Shown: one piece after another, positions 15,878 to 24,929 of the stretch | Layout: every line of letters starts with the position of its first letter | Numbering within the stretch: the stretch's first letter is position 1 | Source: Paenibacillus helianthi | Lineage (GTDB): Bacteria > Bacillota > Bacilli > Paenibacillales > Paenibacillaceae | Direction of reading: 5' to 3' | Length of the DNA stretch: 64,000 bases | NCBI RefSeq assembly: GCF_001909055.1 | Contig: NZ_LVWI01000053.1 | Span: 1 to 64,000 of the forward strand | Program-made: the position numbers and the translations under genes | Notes under the pieces: model-generated | Told to the model about the DNA's origin: nothing | The model's input: only the letters and a program-made list of their open reading frames with translations | Database searches by the model: none

Positions 15878-17176
15878 CTATTTATTGATGAAGCCTTTGT
15901 AATGGCGTTTGATCAATTGGCTCTCGATCTGCTTCATCGTATCCAATGCTACACCAATTACGATCAGCAGTGAGGTACCACCAATCTTGACCGAACGGGG
16001 TAGACCAGACAAGTTACCAAAGAATACCGGAAGGACAGAGATCAGAGCCAGGAAAATCGCCCCTGACATAGTCAGACGAGACATTACCCGGGTCAAATAT
16101 TTCTCAGTCGCTTTACCTGGACGAATGCCTGGGATATAGCCACCGTTTTTCTTCATATTGTCAGCCATTTGCTGCGGATTCATCTGAACAAACGTATAGA
16201 AGAACGTAAATCCGATGATCATGACCACATAGAGGACCATGCCGAGCGGCTTATCATAATAAAGATTTGCAGTAACCCATTTAGCCCATTCATGACTTGC
16301 CCAGAAGCTCGATATTACAATTGGAAATTGAAGCAGTGATACGGCGAAGATAACCGGAATTACACCTGCCGCATTGATTTTAAGCGGAATGTGTGTATTC
16401 TGTCCACCGTACATTTTGTTACCGACCACTCGTTTAGCGTATTGTACAGGGATTTTCCGGATACCTTGTTGTACAAAGATAACCCCTGCAATAATCGCTA
16501 TAATCACGATCAGAACAATAACGACTTTAAGAATATTCAGGAACACCTGATCCGGCTGAATAAAGCTTGATTGTGCCGTAGTGGTAATATATCCCGGGAT
16601 GGCGGCGACGATGCCCGCAAAAATCAGGATCGAAATCCCGTTTCCTATTCCCTTTTCTGTAATCTGCTCACCCAGCCACATCAGGAATGATGTACCAGCC
16701 GTCAAGATGATCGCGATAAGCAGGTAATCCGCAAAAGTTGCATTTGGAATCATCTCAGTGCCATATATCCGGTTAAACCCGATTGATGTAGCAAAAGCTT
16801 GAATCAAACCGAGTACTACGGTGCCGTAACGGGTAATTTGCGCCAGTTGCTTTTTCCCGTGCTCCCCTTGTTTAGCCCATTCGGCAAACTTAGGAATTAC
16901 ATCCATAGAGAGCAATTGCACAATGATAGATGCAGTAATGTACGGGTAAATACTGATCGCAAAGATAGAGAAGTTTTTGAGCGCTCCGCCCGAGAAGGTG
17001 TTTAAAAGACCCATCAAAGCGTCCCCGCTCTGATTTGTTGATTCCAGTACATCTTTGTTCACACCGGGAACCGGTACAAACGAACCGATGCGGTAAATGA
17101 TCAGAACGAACAGGGTAAACAGGATCTTTTTGCGCAAATCTTCAACATGCCATATATTCTTAAGCGTCTTGAACAT
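15878..17176 (-). CDS. secY: preprotein translocase subunit SecY
   Basis: A 432-residue ten-segment membrane channel protein of the Sec translocon. The N-terminal RIGSFVPVPGV segment, the first lumenal plug region (GALKNFSIFAISIYPYI) and the GIRPGKATEKYL cytoplasmic loop that contacts SecA and the ribosome are conserved. Its ATG overlaps the rplO stop codon (TAATG), indicating translational coupling. Confidence 0.98.
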   Translation of the reverse strand: MFKTLKNIWHVEDLRKKILFTLFVLIIYRIGSFVPVPGVNKDVLESTNQSGDALMGLLNTFSGGALKNFSIFAISIYPYITASIIVQLLSMDVIPKFAEWAKQGEHGKKQLAQITRYGTVVLGLIQAFATSIGFNRIYGTEMIPNATFADYLLIAIILTAGTSFLMWLGEQITEKGIGNGISILIFAGIVAAIPGYITTTAQSSFIQPDQVFLNILKVVIVLIVIIAIIAGVIFVQQGIRKIPVQYAKRVVGNKMYGGQNTHIPLKINAAGVIPVIFAVSLLQFPIVISSFWASHEWAKWVTANLYYDKPLGMVLYVVMIIGFTFFYTFVQMNPQQMADNMKKNGGYIPGIRPGKATEKYLTRVMSRLTMSGAIFLALISVLPVFFGNLSGLPRSVKIGGTSLLIVIGVALDTMKQIESQLIKRHYKGFINK

Positions 17177-17616
17177 TAGATCACCTCGGTTTTACCGCCG
17201 GCAGCCTCGATTTTCTCTACCGCAGATTGAGAGAACTTATTTGCTTGTACAGTCAATTTAACGGCTAGTTCGCCATTACCGAGAATCTTAATGCCGCTTT
17301 TGGAATTCTTGACAACACCAGTTTCAATAAGCAACTGTGGAGTCACTTCAGTTCCTTCAGCAAAGCTGTTCAGATCTTCCAGGTTCACAATCGCATACTC
17401 TTTACGGGTAGGATTAATGAAACCACGTTTAGGCAGACGACGATAGAGTGGGTTTTGTCCACCTTCGAAGCCCGGACGAACACCGCCGCCGGAACGGGAG
17501 TTTTGCCCTTTATGACCGCGGCCGGAAGTTTTACCGTTCCCACTACTAGGACCACGACCAACGCGATTGCGTTCTTTGCGTGAACCAGGAGCTGGAGCAA
17601 GTTCATGTAACTTCAT
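17176..17616 (-). CDS. rplO: 50S ribosomal protein L15
   Basis: A 146-residue L15 with the Gly/Arg-rich N-terminus (GRGPSSGNGKTSGRGHKGQ) that threads into 23S rRNA. The ATG at 17616 follows AAGGAGGTG; the upstream in-frame GTG at 17625 is part of that Shine-Dalgarno sequence and is not used. It overlaps secY by one nucleotide. Confidence 0.98.
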   Translation of the reverse strand: MKLHELAPAPGSRKERNRVGRGPSSGNGKTSGRGHKGQNSRSGGGVRPGFEGGQNPLYRRLPKRGFINPTRKEYAIVNLEDLNSFAEGTEVTPQLLIETGVVKNSKSGIKILGNGELAVKLTVQANKFSQSAVEKIEAAGGKTEVI

Positions 17617-17656
17617 CGTTTGCACCTCCTTATATTTGTTAATTTATGAGAGGCGT

Positions 17657-17842
17657 TTAGCCTTCAATTTCAGTAACGGATAACAAGTGGCTCACTTTAT
17701 TGATCATTCCGCGAATTGCAGGAGTGTCATTGTGGACCACGGACGAGTTGGTCTTACGCAGGCCGAGCGTCTTAACAGTAACACGTTGTGTTTCTGGACG
17801 TCCGATTACGCTGCGTACGAGGGTAATTTGCAATTTTGCCAT
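17657..17842 (-). CDS. rpmD: 50S ribosomal protein L30
   Basis: A 61-residue L30 starting MAKLQITLVRSVIGRPE, followed by the conserved TVKTLGLRKTNSSVVH and DTPAIRGMINKVSHLL. Full length. Between rpsE and rplO, as in all Bacillales spc operons; AGGAGGGGA precedes the ATG. Confidence 0.98.
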   Translation of the reverse strand: MAKLQITLVRSVIGRPETQRVTVKTLGLRKTNSSVVHNDTPAIRGMINKVSHLLSVTEIEG

Positions 17843-17856
17843 TGACGTTCCCCTCC

Positions 17857-18354
17857 TTAACCGCGCAATTCTTCGACAGATTTGCCGCGAAGTTTCGCGA
17901 CCTCTTCAATGCGTTTCAGACGGGAAAGTCCCTCCAAAGTTGCATTGACCATGTTCATGGAATTCGAAGAACCCAAAGATTTTGTCAAGATGTCGCCAAC
18001 GCCTGCCAATTCCAATACCGCACGAACAGGACCACCGGCAATAACGCCAGTACCTTCTGATGCTGGTTTCAGCAACACGCGTCCTGCGCCGAAATGTCCA
18101 GTAACCAGATGGGGAATCGAAGTTCCTACGATTGGAATGTGAATCAGGTTTTTCTTGGCGTCTTCAATGCCTTTACGGATGGCATCCGGAACTTCGCCGG
18201 CTTTACCGATACCAGCACCGACGTAGCCGTTGCCGTCGCCCACAACAACAAGTGCGCTAAAGCTGAAACGGCGTCCGCCTTTTACAACTTTTGCAACACG
18301 GTTAATGTGTACAACTCTTTCTGTCAGTTCTAAACTGTTCGGATCTACACGCAA
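17857..18354 (-). CDS. rpsE: 30S ribosomal protein S5
   Basis: A 165-residue S5 with an N-terminal double-stranded RNA-binding domain (VVKGGRRFSFSALVVVGDG) and the C-terminal GTGVIAGGPVRAVLELAG region. It takes part in decoding fidelity and mRNA entry. The start is a TTG at 18354, preceded by GGAGG at 8 nt; no ATG or GTG option exists that retains the family N-terminus. Confidence 0.97.
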   Translation of the reverse strand: MRVDPNSLELTERVVHINRVAKVVKGGRRFSFSALVVVGDGNGYVGAGIGKAGEVPDAIRKGIEDAKKNLIHIPIVGTSIPHLVTGHFGAGRVLLKPASEGTGVIAGGPVRAVLELAGVGDILTKSLGSSNSMNMVNATLEGLSRLKRIEEVAKLRGKSVEELRG

Positions 18355-18380
18355 GTCGTTAACCTCCTTTTAGAAATATT

Positions 18381-18749
18381 CTAGAATTCAAGACCGGCTT
18401 CGCGAGCTGCGTTAGCCAAAGCCTGAATCCGTCCATGGTACAAGTATCCTCCGCGGTCAAATACAACCACAGCATATCCTTTTTCTTTGGCACGCTCAGC
18501 GATCAATTGACCTACTTTGCTTGCAGCTTCAACGCTACCGCCATTTCCGATGTTAGCACTCAGATCTTTATCGAGTGTCGAGGCAGATACGATAGTAACG
18601 CCTGACACGTCATCGATCAGTTGAGCGTAGATGTGTTTCGACGAACGGAACACATTCAAACGTGGACGCTCAGCAGTCCCCTGAATTTTCTTACGAACAC
18701 GCAGGTGTCTTTTGAGACGAGCCTTGTTTTTATCCTCTTTTGTAATCAT
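18381..18749 (-). CDS. rplR: 50S ribosomal protein L18
   Basis: A 122-residue L18, one of the 5S rRNA-binding proteins of the central protuberance. The basic N-terminal segment KNKARLKRHLRVRKKIQGT and the VVFDRGGYLYHGRIQALA motif are conserved. It follows rplF and precedes rpsE. Confidence 0.98.
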   Translation of the reverse strand: MITKEDKNKARLKRHLRVRKKIQGTAERPRLNVFRSSKHIYAQLIDDVSGVTIVSASTLDKDLSANIGNGGSVEAASKVGQLIAERAKEKGYAVVVFDRGGYLYHGRIQALANAAREAGLEF

Positions 18750-18833
18750 GACTTCCCTTTCACTCCCTTCAGTTTGCCGTAAACAGCTTCACTTTAAGAT
18801 GCACGGGGTATCTTACAATTAAGATTAAACCGG

Positions 18834-19376
18834 TTATTTTTTCTTACCGGCTTTACCTTCCTTGCGGATGATACGCTCGCCTTCATATTTGATACCTTTA
18901 CCTTTGTACGGTTCAGGTTCGCGTACGGAACGGATTTTGGCAGCATAAGCGCCAACGCGTTCTTTATCGATGCCCTTAACGATGATCTTCGTGTTCGCAG
19001 GAACTTCGAACTCGATACCCGCTTCCGGTGTGATTTCAACCGGGTGGGAGTAACCAACGTTCAGTACGATTTTATCTCCGGATTTGCTTGCACGATATCC
19101 GACCCCAACCAGCTCCAGAGATTTCGAGAAACCTTCAGTCACACCACTAACCATGTTGTTGACAACGGAGCGGGTTGTGCCGTGAAGTGAACGATGCAAT
19201 TTGTTGTCCGACGGGCGAACAACGGTGATTTCGTTATTTTCAACTGTAACCTTCATGTCTTTATGAAGCTCACGAGTCAAAGTGCCTTTAGGACCTTTTA
19301 CTGTAATAACGGTGTTGTCCAAAGTGACATCTACACCGCTAGGTACTGCGATTGGTTTGCGACCAATACGAGACAT
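18834..19376 (-). CDS. rplF: 50S ribosomal protein L6
   Basis: A 180-residue L6 built of two related domains; the C-terminal EPYKGKGIKYEGERIIRKEGK signature is intact. The ATG at 19376 follows AAGGAGGTG; the in-frame GTG at 19385 is within that sequence. L6 lies near the factor-binding centre of the large subunit. Confidence 0.98.
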   Translation of the reverse strand: MSRIGRKPIAVPSGVDVTLDNTVITVKGPKGTLTRELHKDMKVTVENNEITVVRPSDNKLHRSLHGTTRSVVNNMVSGVTEGFSKSLELVGVGYRASKSGDKIVLNVGYSHPVEITPEAGIEFEVPANTKIIVKGIDKERVGAYAAKIRSVREPEPYKGKGIKYEGERIIRKEGKAGKKK

Positions 19377-19406
19377 GTGTTGCACCTCCTTATCTTGTGA
19401 CGTTTA

Positions 19407-19805
19407 TTACCAAATGTAGCAGACAACTTCTCCGCCCGATTTAGATTGACGAGCTTCTTTGTCGGTCATAACTCCCTTAGATGTGGAGATAATCGCGATT
19501 CCAAGGCCGCCGAGTACACGAGGCACTTCATTGCTCTTCGTGTAAACGCGAAGGCCTGGTTTACTGATTCTTTTTAGACCGGAGATAACGCGCTCCTGGT
19601 TCGGGCCGTATTTCAAGAAGATACGGATAATCCCTTGTTTGCTGTCTTCAACGAATTCAGCGTCACGGATGAAACCTTCACGCTTCAGAATGTCCGCGAT
19701 TTGTTTTTTCATTGTCGAAGCAGGCATTTCTACTGTCTCGTGACGCACAGTGTTGGCGTTACGAATACGAGTAAGCATATCTGCGATAGGATCAGACATA
19801 GTCAT
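19407..19805 (-). CDS. rpsH: 30S ribosomal protein S8
   Basis: A 132-residue S8 that nucleates the central domain of 16S rRNA. The MSDPIADMLTRIRNAN start and the C-terminal STSKGVMTDKEARQSKSGG motif are conserved. GGAGG is 9 nt before the ATG at 19805; a second ATG two codons on is also possible. In Escherichia coli S8 represses its operon, but I saw no S8-like site here. Confidence 0.97.
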   Translation of the reverse strand: MTMSDPIADMLTRIRNANTVRHETVEMPASTMKKQIADILKREGFIRDAEFVEDSKQGIIRIFLKYGPNQERVISGLKRISKPGLRVYTKSNEVPRVLGGLGIAIISTSKGVMTDKEARQSKSGGEVVCYIW

Positions 19806-19837
19806 GTGTGTAAACCTCCTTCCCGTTTATAAACTTC

Positions 19838-20023
19838 TTACCAACTTGCTTTTTTCACGCCAGGAATCTGGCCTTTATAAGCTAACTCACGGAAACAAAT
19901 TCTGCAAATTTTGAACTTTTGCAGTACCGAATGTGGACGACCGCAACGCTCGCAACGTGTGTATGCACGTACTTTGAACTTGGGCTCGCGTTGTTGTTTA
20001 ACTTTCATTGAAGTTTTTGCCAC
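19838..20023 (-). CDS. rpsN: 30S ribosomal protein S14, zinc type (S14p Z)
   Basis: A 61-residue zinc-binding S14. The two CxxC pairs, CERC and CRIC, separated by PHSVLQKFK, form the zinc ribbon. Many Bacillales also carry a longer zinc-free S14 elsewhere for zinc starvation; only this form is in the window. It lies between rplE and rpsH. Confidence 0.98.
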   Translation of the reverse strand: MAKTSMKVKQQREPKFKVRAYTRCERCGRPHSVLQKFKICRICFRELAYKGQIPGVKKASW

Positions 20024-20071
20024 TTAGCCTGACACCTCCTAAACATTTTCGGAGAAATGGATGAAACGTCC

Positions 20072-20614
20072 TTATTTTGTGAAAGGCATTCCCAGTTGAG
20101 TCAGAAGCTCACGGGATTCCTCATCCGTCTTAGCAGTCGTTACAATAACGATGTCCATACCGCGTGCTTTATCTACTTTATCATATTCGATTTCGGGGAA
20201 AATCAATTGGTCCTTAAGACCAAGTGTATAGTTACCGCGACCGTCAAATGATTTAGTCGAAACCCCACGGAAGTCACGTACGCGTGGAAGTGTTACGTTA
20301 AGCAATTTGTCCAGGAAGTAATACATGCGATCTCCGCGCAGTGTTACTTTAACCCCGATCGGCATGTTTTCGCGCAGTTTGAAACCGGCGATAGATTTCT
20401 TTGCTTTGGTGATTACCGGTTTTTGACCAGCAATCAGTTGCATATCGTTAACTGCAGCATCAAGTACTTTGGAGTTTTGAACAGCGTCACCTACACCCAT
20501 GTTGATGACGATCTTCTCGATCTTAGGCACTTGCATTACAGTCGTGTAGTTGAACTTCTGCATCAAAGCAGGTGTGATTTCATTCAGAAAACGTTCTTTC
20601 ATTCTTGCTGCCAT
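20072..20614 (-). CDS. rplE: 50S ribosomal protein L5
   Basis: A 180-residue L5, which binds 5S rRNA and contacts P-site tRNA and S13. Conserved features include KIEKIVINMGVGDAVQN, the GVKVTLRGDRMYYFLDKL segment and FPEIEYDKVDKARGMDI. Full length for Bacillales; AAGGAGG precedes the ATG. Confidence 0.98.
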   Translation of the reverse strand: MAARMKERFLNEITPALMQKFNYTTVMQVPKIEKIVINMGVGDAVQNSKVLDAAVNDMQLIAGQKPVITKAKKSIAGFKLRENMPIGVKVTLRGDRMYYFLDKLLNVTLPRVRDFRGVSTKSFDGRGNYTLGLKDQLIFPEIEYDKVDKARGMDIVIVTTAKTDEESRELLTQLGMPFTK

Positions 20615-20644
20615 GAAGATTTACCTCCTTTCTTTAGGACTGTA

Positions 20645-20998
20645 TTAGTCGATAATCTCTCCGGATCTTTTAGCTACCCGAACCTTCTTACCGTTATCGA
20701 GCACTTTATAACCAATACGGGTAACTTTACCGCTCTTCGGATCAATGTGCATTACGTTGGACACATGAATCGAAGCTTCTTGCTCAATGATTCCACCTTG
20801 TGGATTCAACTGGTTCGGCTTCTGGTGTTTTTTCACCATGTTCACGCCTTCTACCAGAACGCGGTTTTCACGAGGATAAGCAGCGATGACACGGCCTTTT
20901 TTACCTTTGTCTTTCCCGCTAATCACAAGTACCACATCATCTTTTTTCACGTGCAGTTTATTGTTATGGGATTCCAGAACTTTTTTCACTCTAGGCAT
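20645..20998 (-). CDS. rplX: 50S ribosomal protein L24
   Basis: A 117-residue L24, an assembly initiator near the tunnel exit. The KOW motif (DDVVLVISGKDKGKKGRVI) and GVNMVKKHQKPNQLNPQGG are conserved. The protein carries about 14 extra N-terminal residues (MPRVKKVLESHNNK) before the usual start; a good GGAGGTG upstream of the first ATG shows that the extension is translated. Confidence 0.97.
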   Translation of the reverse strand: MPRVKKVLESHNNKLHVKKDDVVLVISGKDKGKKGRVIAAYPRENRVLVEGVNMVKKHQKPNQLNPQGGIIEQEASIHVSNVMHIDPKSGKVTRIGYKVLDNGKKVRVAKRSGEIID

Positions 20999-21036
20999 TT
21001 ATTACACCTCCTATGACACTTTTTGGGACATTTCCT

Positions 21037-21405
21037 TTAGATTACTTCCGGTGCCAAGGAAACGATCTTCATGTAGTCTTTATCGCGAAGTTCGCGAGCA
21101 ACTGGTCCGAAGATACGTGTTCCGCGCGGGCTTCTGTCGTCTTTTACAACAACAGCTGCATTTTCGTCGAATGCGATGTAAGATCCATCTTTACGGCGAA
21201 CGGAACGTTTGGTACGTACAACTACCGCTTTAACAACATCACCCTTTTTGACAACGCCGCCTGGTGTTGCTTGTTTAACGGAACAAACGATCAAATCACC
21301 GATTGCTGCTGTACGGCGTCCAGTACCACCCAGTACGCGGATACACATCAGTTCCTTCGCACCAGAGTTATCAGCCACATGCAAACGTGTAAATGGTTGA
21401 ATCAT
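21037..21405 (-). CDS. rplN: 50S ribosomal protein L14
   Basis: A 122-residue L14, starting MIQPFTRLHVADNSGAKE. It forms an intersubunit bridge and is the docking site for the silencing factor RsfS. The start at 21405 follows GGAAGGAGGAAA; the longer frame from 21429 runs through this site. Length equals that of the B. subtilis protein. Confidence 0.98.
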   Translation of the reverse strand: MIQPFTRLHVADNSGAKELMCIRVLGGTGRRTAAIGDLIVCSVKQATPGGVVKKGDVVKAVVVRTKRSVRRKDGSYIAFDENAAVVVKDDRSPRGTRIFGPVARELRDKDYMKIVSLAPEVI

Positions 21406-21444
21406 TATTAATTTCCTCCTTCCGATCAAGCTTCATAGGTCGTC

Positions 21445-21711
21445 TTAAATGATAACCGCTGCTTCTACCACTTCAACAAGTCTCCAGCGTTTGTCCTTAG
21501 ACAACGGACGAGTTTCCATGACTTTCACGATATCACCGATTTTCGCAACATTCTCTTCATCATGTGCCTTGAATTTCTTCGTGGACTTGATGCGTTTGTG
21601 ATACAGATTGTGCTTCTTATAGGTTTCAACAGCAATTACGATGGTTTTATCCATTTTGTCGCTGACTACTTTACCGATCAGCACTTTACGTGCATTACGT
21701 TCTTCGCTCAT
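21445..21711 (-). CDS. rpsQ: 30S ribosomal protein S17
   Basis: An 88-residue OB-fold protein binding the 5' and central domains of 16S rRNA. The RKVLIGKVVSDKMDKTIVI start and GDIVKVMETRPLSKDKRWRL motif are conserved. In the order rpmC-rpsQ-rplN. Confidence 0.98.
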   Translation of the reverse strand: MSEERNARKVLIGKVVSDKMDKTIVIAVETYKKHNLYHKRIKSTKKFKAHDEENVAKIGDIVKVMETRPLSKDKRWRLVEVVEAAVII

Positions 21712-21754
21712 AGTTAGCCTCCTTCCTGATTACGGATTAAGCATCCGCCGTCAC

Positions 21755-21952
21755 TTAACTGATCCCAAGTACTCTTTGATGGATAACGGTTTTAGCACGA
21801 GCTATTTCCTTGCGCACGTCACGAATCCGAGTCGGGTTATCCAGTTGGCCAGTTGCCAATTGAAAACGGAGATTGAAGAGTTCTTCTTTGAAACCAGCGA
21901 TCTTCTGTTCAATCTCGGCAGTGGTTAAGTTGCGAAGTTCATTAGCTTTCAT
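21755..21952 (-). CDS. rpmC: 50S ribosomal protein L29
   Basis: A 65-residue helical hairpin protein at the tunnel exit, near the docking site for SRP and trigger factor. The start at 21952 gives MKANELRNLTTAEIEQK, matching B. subtilis. The start overlaps the end of rplP by 11 nt, so translational coupling is likely; the longer frame would overlap further. Confidence 0.97.
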   Translation of the reverse strand: MKANELRNLTTAEIEQKIAGFKEELFNLRFQLATGQLDNPTRIRDVRKEIARAKTVIHQRVLGIS

Positions 21953-22376
21953 TTGCTTCACCACCCAATTCTTCACGTTTCACAAACTTAGTCTTTACAG
22001 GCAGCTTGTGAGCGGCAAGACGCATCGCTTCACGAGCGATTTCTTCCGACACGCCTCCGAGTTCGAACATAATCTTACCCGGTTTAACTACGGCTACCCA
22101 TTTTTCAACGTTACCTTTACCACTACCCATACGAACCTCAAGAGGCTTTTGAGTAATAGGCTTATCTGGGAAAATCTTGATCCAAACCTGACCACCACGT
22201 TTGATGTAACGTGTCATTGCAATACGGGCAGCTTCGATCTGACGGTTAGTGATCCAAGATGGTTCCAGAGCTTGCAGGCCGAATTCGCCGAAGTTAAGTT
22301 CTGTACCGCCTTTTGCCATACCCTTCATGTGACCGCGTTGTTGCTTGCGGTGTTTAACGCGTTTTGGTACCAACAT
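21942..22376 (-). CDS. rplP: 50S ribosomal protein L16
   Basis: A 144-residue L16 needed for the A-site finger and peptidyl-transferase architecture. Conserved MLVPKRVKHRKQQRGHMKG start and GSGKGNVEKWVAVVKPGKI are visible. It starts 2 nt after rpsC and overlaps rpmC by 11 nt. Confidence 0.98.
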   Translation of the reverse strand: MLVPKRVKHRKQQRGHMKGMAKGGTELNFGEFGLQALEPSWITNRQIEAARIAMTRYIKRGGQVWIKIFPDKPITQKPLEVRMGSGKGNVEKWVAVVKPGKIMFELGGVSEEIAREAMRLAAHKLPVKTKFVKREELGGEANES

Positions 22377-22378
22377 GA

Positions 22379-23044
22379 TTAGTTGCCTCCTTCCTGAGCA
22401 GCTTGTTTCTTAGCTGGGGGAAGAACTTCTCCACGGTAGATCCATACTTTCACGCCGATGCGGCCGTAAGTAGTATGTGCTTCAGCCGTTCCGTAATCGA
22501 TATCGGCACGAAGCGTATGAAGTGGAACTGTTCCTTCGCTATAACCTTCTGAACGGGCAATCTCAGCGCCGCCAAGACGTCCGCCAACTTGAGTTTTAAT
22601 TCCTTTTGCGCCGGAACGCATAGTTCTTTGAATCGCTTGTTTCAGAGCACGACGGAACGATACACGACGCTCCAATTGTTGTGCAATGCTTTCAGCAACA
22701 AGAATAGCATCCAATTCAGGGTGCTTAATTTCGTTGATGTTGATGTGAACCTTTTTACCGCCAGCAATTGCTGTAACTGCGCTGCGAAGTACTTCTACTT
22801 CTGCTCCGCCTTTACCAATTACCATACCTGGCTTAGCAGTGTGAATTGTAACGTTCACTCGGCTTGCCGCTCTTTCAATCTCGATGCGGGAAACAGAGGA
22901 ATCCTTCAACTTGCCTTTAAGGTATTCCCGGATTTTGACGTCTTCCATTAAAAGAGTACCGAAATCTTTGCCTGCATACCATTTAGATTCCCAATCGCGA
23001 ATAATACCGATTCGGAGTCCGACTGGATTTACCTTTTGACCCAC
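22379..23044 (-). CDS. rpsC: 30S ribosomal protein S3
   Basis: A 221-residue S3 with a KH domain (PGMVIGKGGAEVEVLRS) and the C-terminal domain EIARSEGYSEGTVPLHTLRA at the mRNA entry tunnel. The MGQKVNPVGLRIGIIRDW start is classical. Full length. Between rplV and rplP. Confidence 0.98.
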   Translation of the reverse strand: MGQKVNPVGLRIGIIRDWESKWYAGKDFGTLLMEDVKIREYLKGKLKDSSVSRIEIERAASRVNVTIHTAKPGMVIGKGGAEVEVLRSAVTAIAGGKKVHININEIKHPELDAILVAESIAQQLERRVSFRRALKQAIQRTMRSGAKGIKTQVGGRLGGAEIARSEGYSEGTVPLHTLRADIDYGTAEAHTTYGRIGVKVWIYRGEVLPPAKKQAAQEGGN

Positions 23045-23057
23045 GTGTTATCCCTCC

Positions 23058-23390
23058 TTATTTCTCAGATACCACCAAAGTAATGTGGCTGGTACGTTTA
23101 TTGATCCGGCTTGCGCGGCCCATGGCGCGCGGACGGAAACGTTTCATAGTAGGACCCTGATTAACGAAAACTTCGCTAACGAACAAACTGTTCACGTCCA
23201 TTGAGTAGTTGTGCTCAGCATTGGCGATCGCCGAGTTAAGCAATTTCTCAACTACCGGAGAAGCGGATTTTGGAGTGTGGCGAAGAATTGCAATTGCTTC
23301 CCCCACTTGCTTGCCGCGAATCAAGTCAACAACCAGTTTCGCTTTGCGAGCGGAAATCCGCACCGATCTAGCATGTGCTTTTGCTTCCAT
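23058..23390 (-). CDS. rplV: 50S ribosomal protein L22
   Basis: A 110-residue L22 whose extended loop (PRAMGRASRINKRTSHI) lines the peptide exit tunnel near the macrolide site; no deletion is seen there. The start at 23390 follows AGAGGAGGG; the longer frame from 23408 starts before it. Confidence 0.98.
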   Translation of the reverse strand: MEAKAHARSVRISARKAKLVVDLIRGKQVGEAIAILRHTPKSASPVVEKLLNSAIANAEHNYSMDVNSLFVSEVFVNQGPTMKRFRPRAMGRASRINKRTSHITLVVSEK

Positions 23391-23421
23391 TGTTTTCCCT
23401 CCTCTCAAACGAAGACGTTAA

Positions 23422-23700
23422 TTATCTTCTGGTTTTCTTATCGTCACCCGCGTGGCCTTTGTAAGTACGTGTTGGCGCGAACTCGCCCAACTTGTGACCT
23501 ACCATATCTTCCGTTACGTATACAGGCACGTGTTTGCGGCCGTCATATACACCAAACGTATGTCCGATAAACTGAGGGAAAATGGTTGAGCGACGGGACC
23601 AAGTTTTAACTACAACTTTTTTATCAGCCTCGTTCAAATCCTCAACTTTTTTCAGCAGGTAGCCATCAATAAACGGCCCCTTCTTTAAACTGCGACCCAT
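23422..23700 (-). CDS. rpsS: 30S ribosomal protein S19
   Basis: A 92-residue S19, a head protein that pairs with S13. Motifs MGRSLKKGPFIDGYLLKKV, KTWSRRSTIFPQFIGHTF and GHKLGEFAPTRTYKGHAG are all present. Lies between rplB and rplV. Confidence 0.98.
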   Translation of the reverse strand: MGRSLKKGPFIDGYLLKKVEDLNEADKKVVVKTWSRRSTIFPQFIGHTFGVYDGRKHVPVYVTEDMVGHKLGEFAPTRTYKGHAGDDKKTRR

Positions 23701-23776
23701 GTGTGAATCCTCCCTTCATCCGGTTCTTCAAACCGCGAATCGACGCTTCGCGTTAAGCTAACTTATCAGAAGCGTC

Positions 23777-24607
23777 TTATTTTGTGCGGCGGCGAACGAT
23801 ATATTTATCAGATGCCTTGTTTTTCTTACGCGTTTTGTAGCCGAGGGTTGGTTTGCCCCAAGGAGACATAGGCGATTTACGTCCGATAGGAGCGCGACCT
23901 TCACCACCACCGTGCGGGTGATCGTTCGGGTTCATTACAACACCGCGTACTTCTGGACGTTGGCCAAGCCAGCGACTGCGTCCGGCTTTACCGATTTTGA
24001 TCAGTTCGTGATCTTCGTTACCTACGGAACCAATCGTTGCGCGGCATACGCTGAGGATTCTGCGTACTTCACCGGAGTTCAAGCGAACGGATACGTATTT
24101 TTCTTCCTTACCCAGCAACTGAGCTTCAGTACCAGCAGCACGAACCAATTGTCCGCCTTTGCCAGGTTTCAACTCAATGTTGTGGATAATTGTACCTACC
24201 GGAATATTCTCCAGAGGAAGGCTGTTACCAACTTTGATGTCGGCTGCAGGGCCGGACTCAACTTTATCCCCAACTTTCAGACCTTTAGGAGCGATAATGT
24301 AACGTTTCTCTCCATCTGCATAGTGGATCAAAGCAATGTTGGAAGTACGGTTCGGGTCATACTCGATCGTAGCAACGCTACCTGGTATGCCGTCTTTAGT
24401 CCGTTTGAAATCGATGATACGATATTTACGTTTGTGTCCGCCGCCATGGTGACGAACCGTAATTTTACCTTGGTTGTTACGTCCCGCTTTTTTGCTCAGC
24501 GGCGCAAGCAACGATTTCTCTGGCTGGTTTGTTGTGATTTCTTCAAACGTAGACACGGACATGCCGCGTCTTGCCGGAGATGTCGGTTTGTACTTTTTGA
24601 TTGGCAC
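23777..24607 (-). CDS. rplB: 50S ribosomal protein L2
   Basis: A 276-residue L2, needed for peptidyl-transferase activity and subunit association. The catalytic-region segment NPNDHPHGGGEGRAPIG with its critical histidine is intact, as is the C-terminal RRTK tail. The 76-nt gap downstream before rpsS contains no gene. Confidence 0.98.
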   Translation of the reverse strand: MPIKKYKPTSPARRGMSVSTFEEITTNQPEKSLLAPLSKKAGRNNQGKITVRHHGGGHKRKYRIIDFKRTKDGIPGSVATIEYDPNRTSNIALIHYADGEKRYIIAPKGLKVGDKVESGPAADIKVGNSLPLENIPVGTIIHNIELKPGKGGQLVRAAGTEAQLLGKEEKYVSVRLNSGEVRRILSVCRATIGSVGNEDHELIKIGKAGRSRWLGQRPEVRGVVMNPNDHPHGGGEGRAPIGRKSPMSPWGKPTLGYKTRKKNKASDKYIVRRRTK

Positions 24608-24635
24608 TATAGTTCCCTCCTTACTTCACAGAGTT

Positions 24636-24929
24636 TTATTCTACCGCTTCAAAGAATTCGAGCGGTTTGCTGTCCGGGCTAAGTTTAACGATGGCTTTTT
24701 TCCACTCTGGAGTGTAACCAGAATATTTGCCGTAACGTTTCAGTTTACCAGGCACGCGCATTGTATTCACACTAACTACTTTCACTTTAAAAATAGCTTC
24801 AACAGCTTTTTTGATTTCGGTCTTGTTAGAACGGATATCCACTTCAAAAGCGTATTTCAATTCGCTCATGTATTCGGATGTGCGTTCCGTAATCACCGGA
24901 CGCTTGATAATATCACGCGGATCTTTCAT
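24636..24929 (-). CDS. rplW: 50S ribosomal protein L23
   Basis: A 97-residue L23, the trigger factor and SRP docking protein at the tunnel exit. The DIIKRPVITERTSEYM motif is conserved. Its ATG overlaps the rplD stop by one nucleotide (TAATG). Confidence 0.98.
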   Translation of the reverse strand: MKDPRDIIKRPVITERTSEYMSELKYAFEVDIRSNKTEIKKAVEAIFKVKVVSVNTMRVPGKLKRYGKYSGYTPEWKKAIVKLSPDSKPLEFFEAVE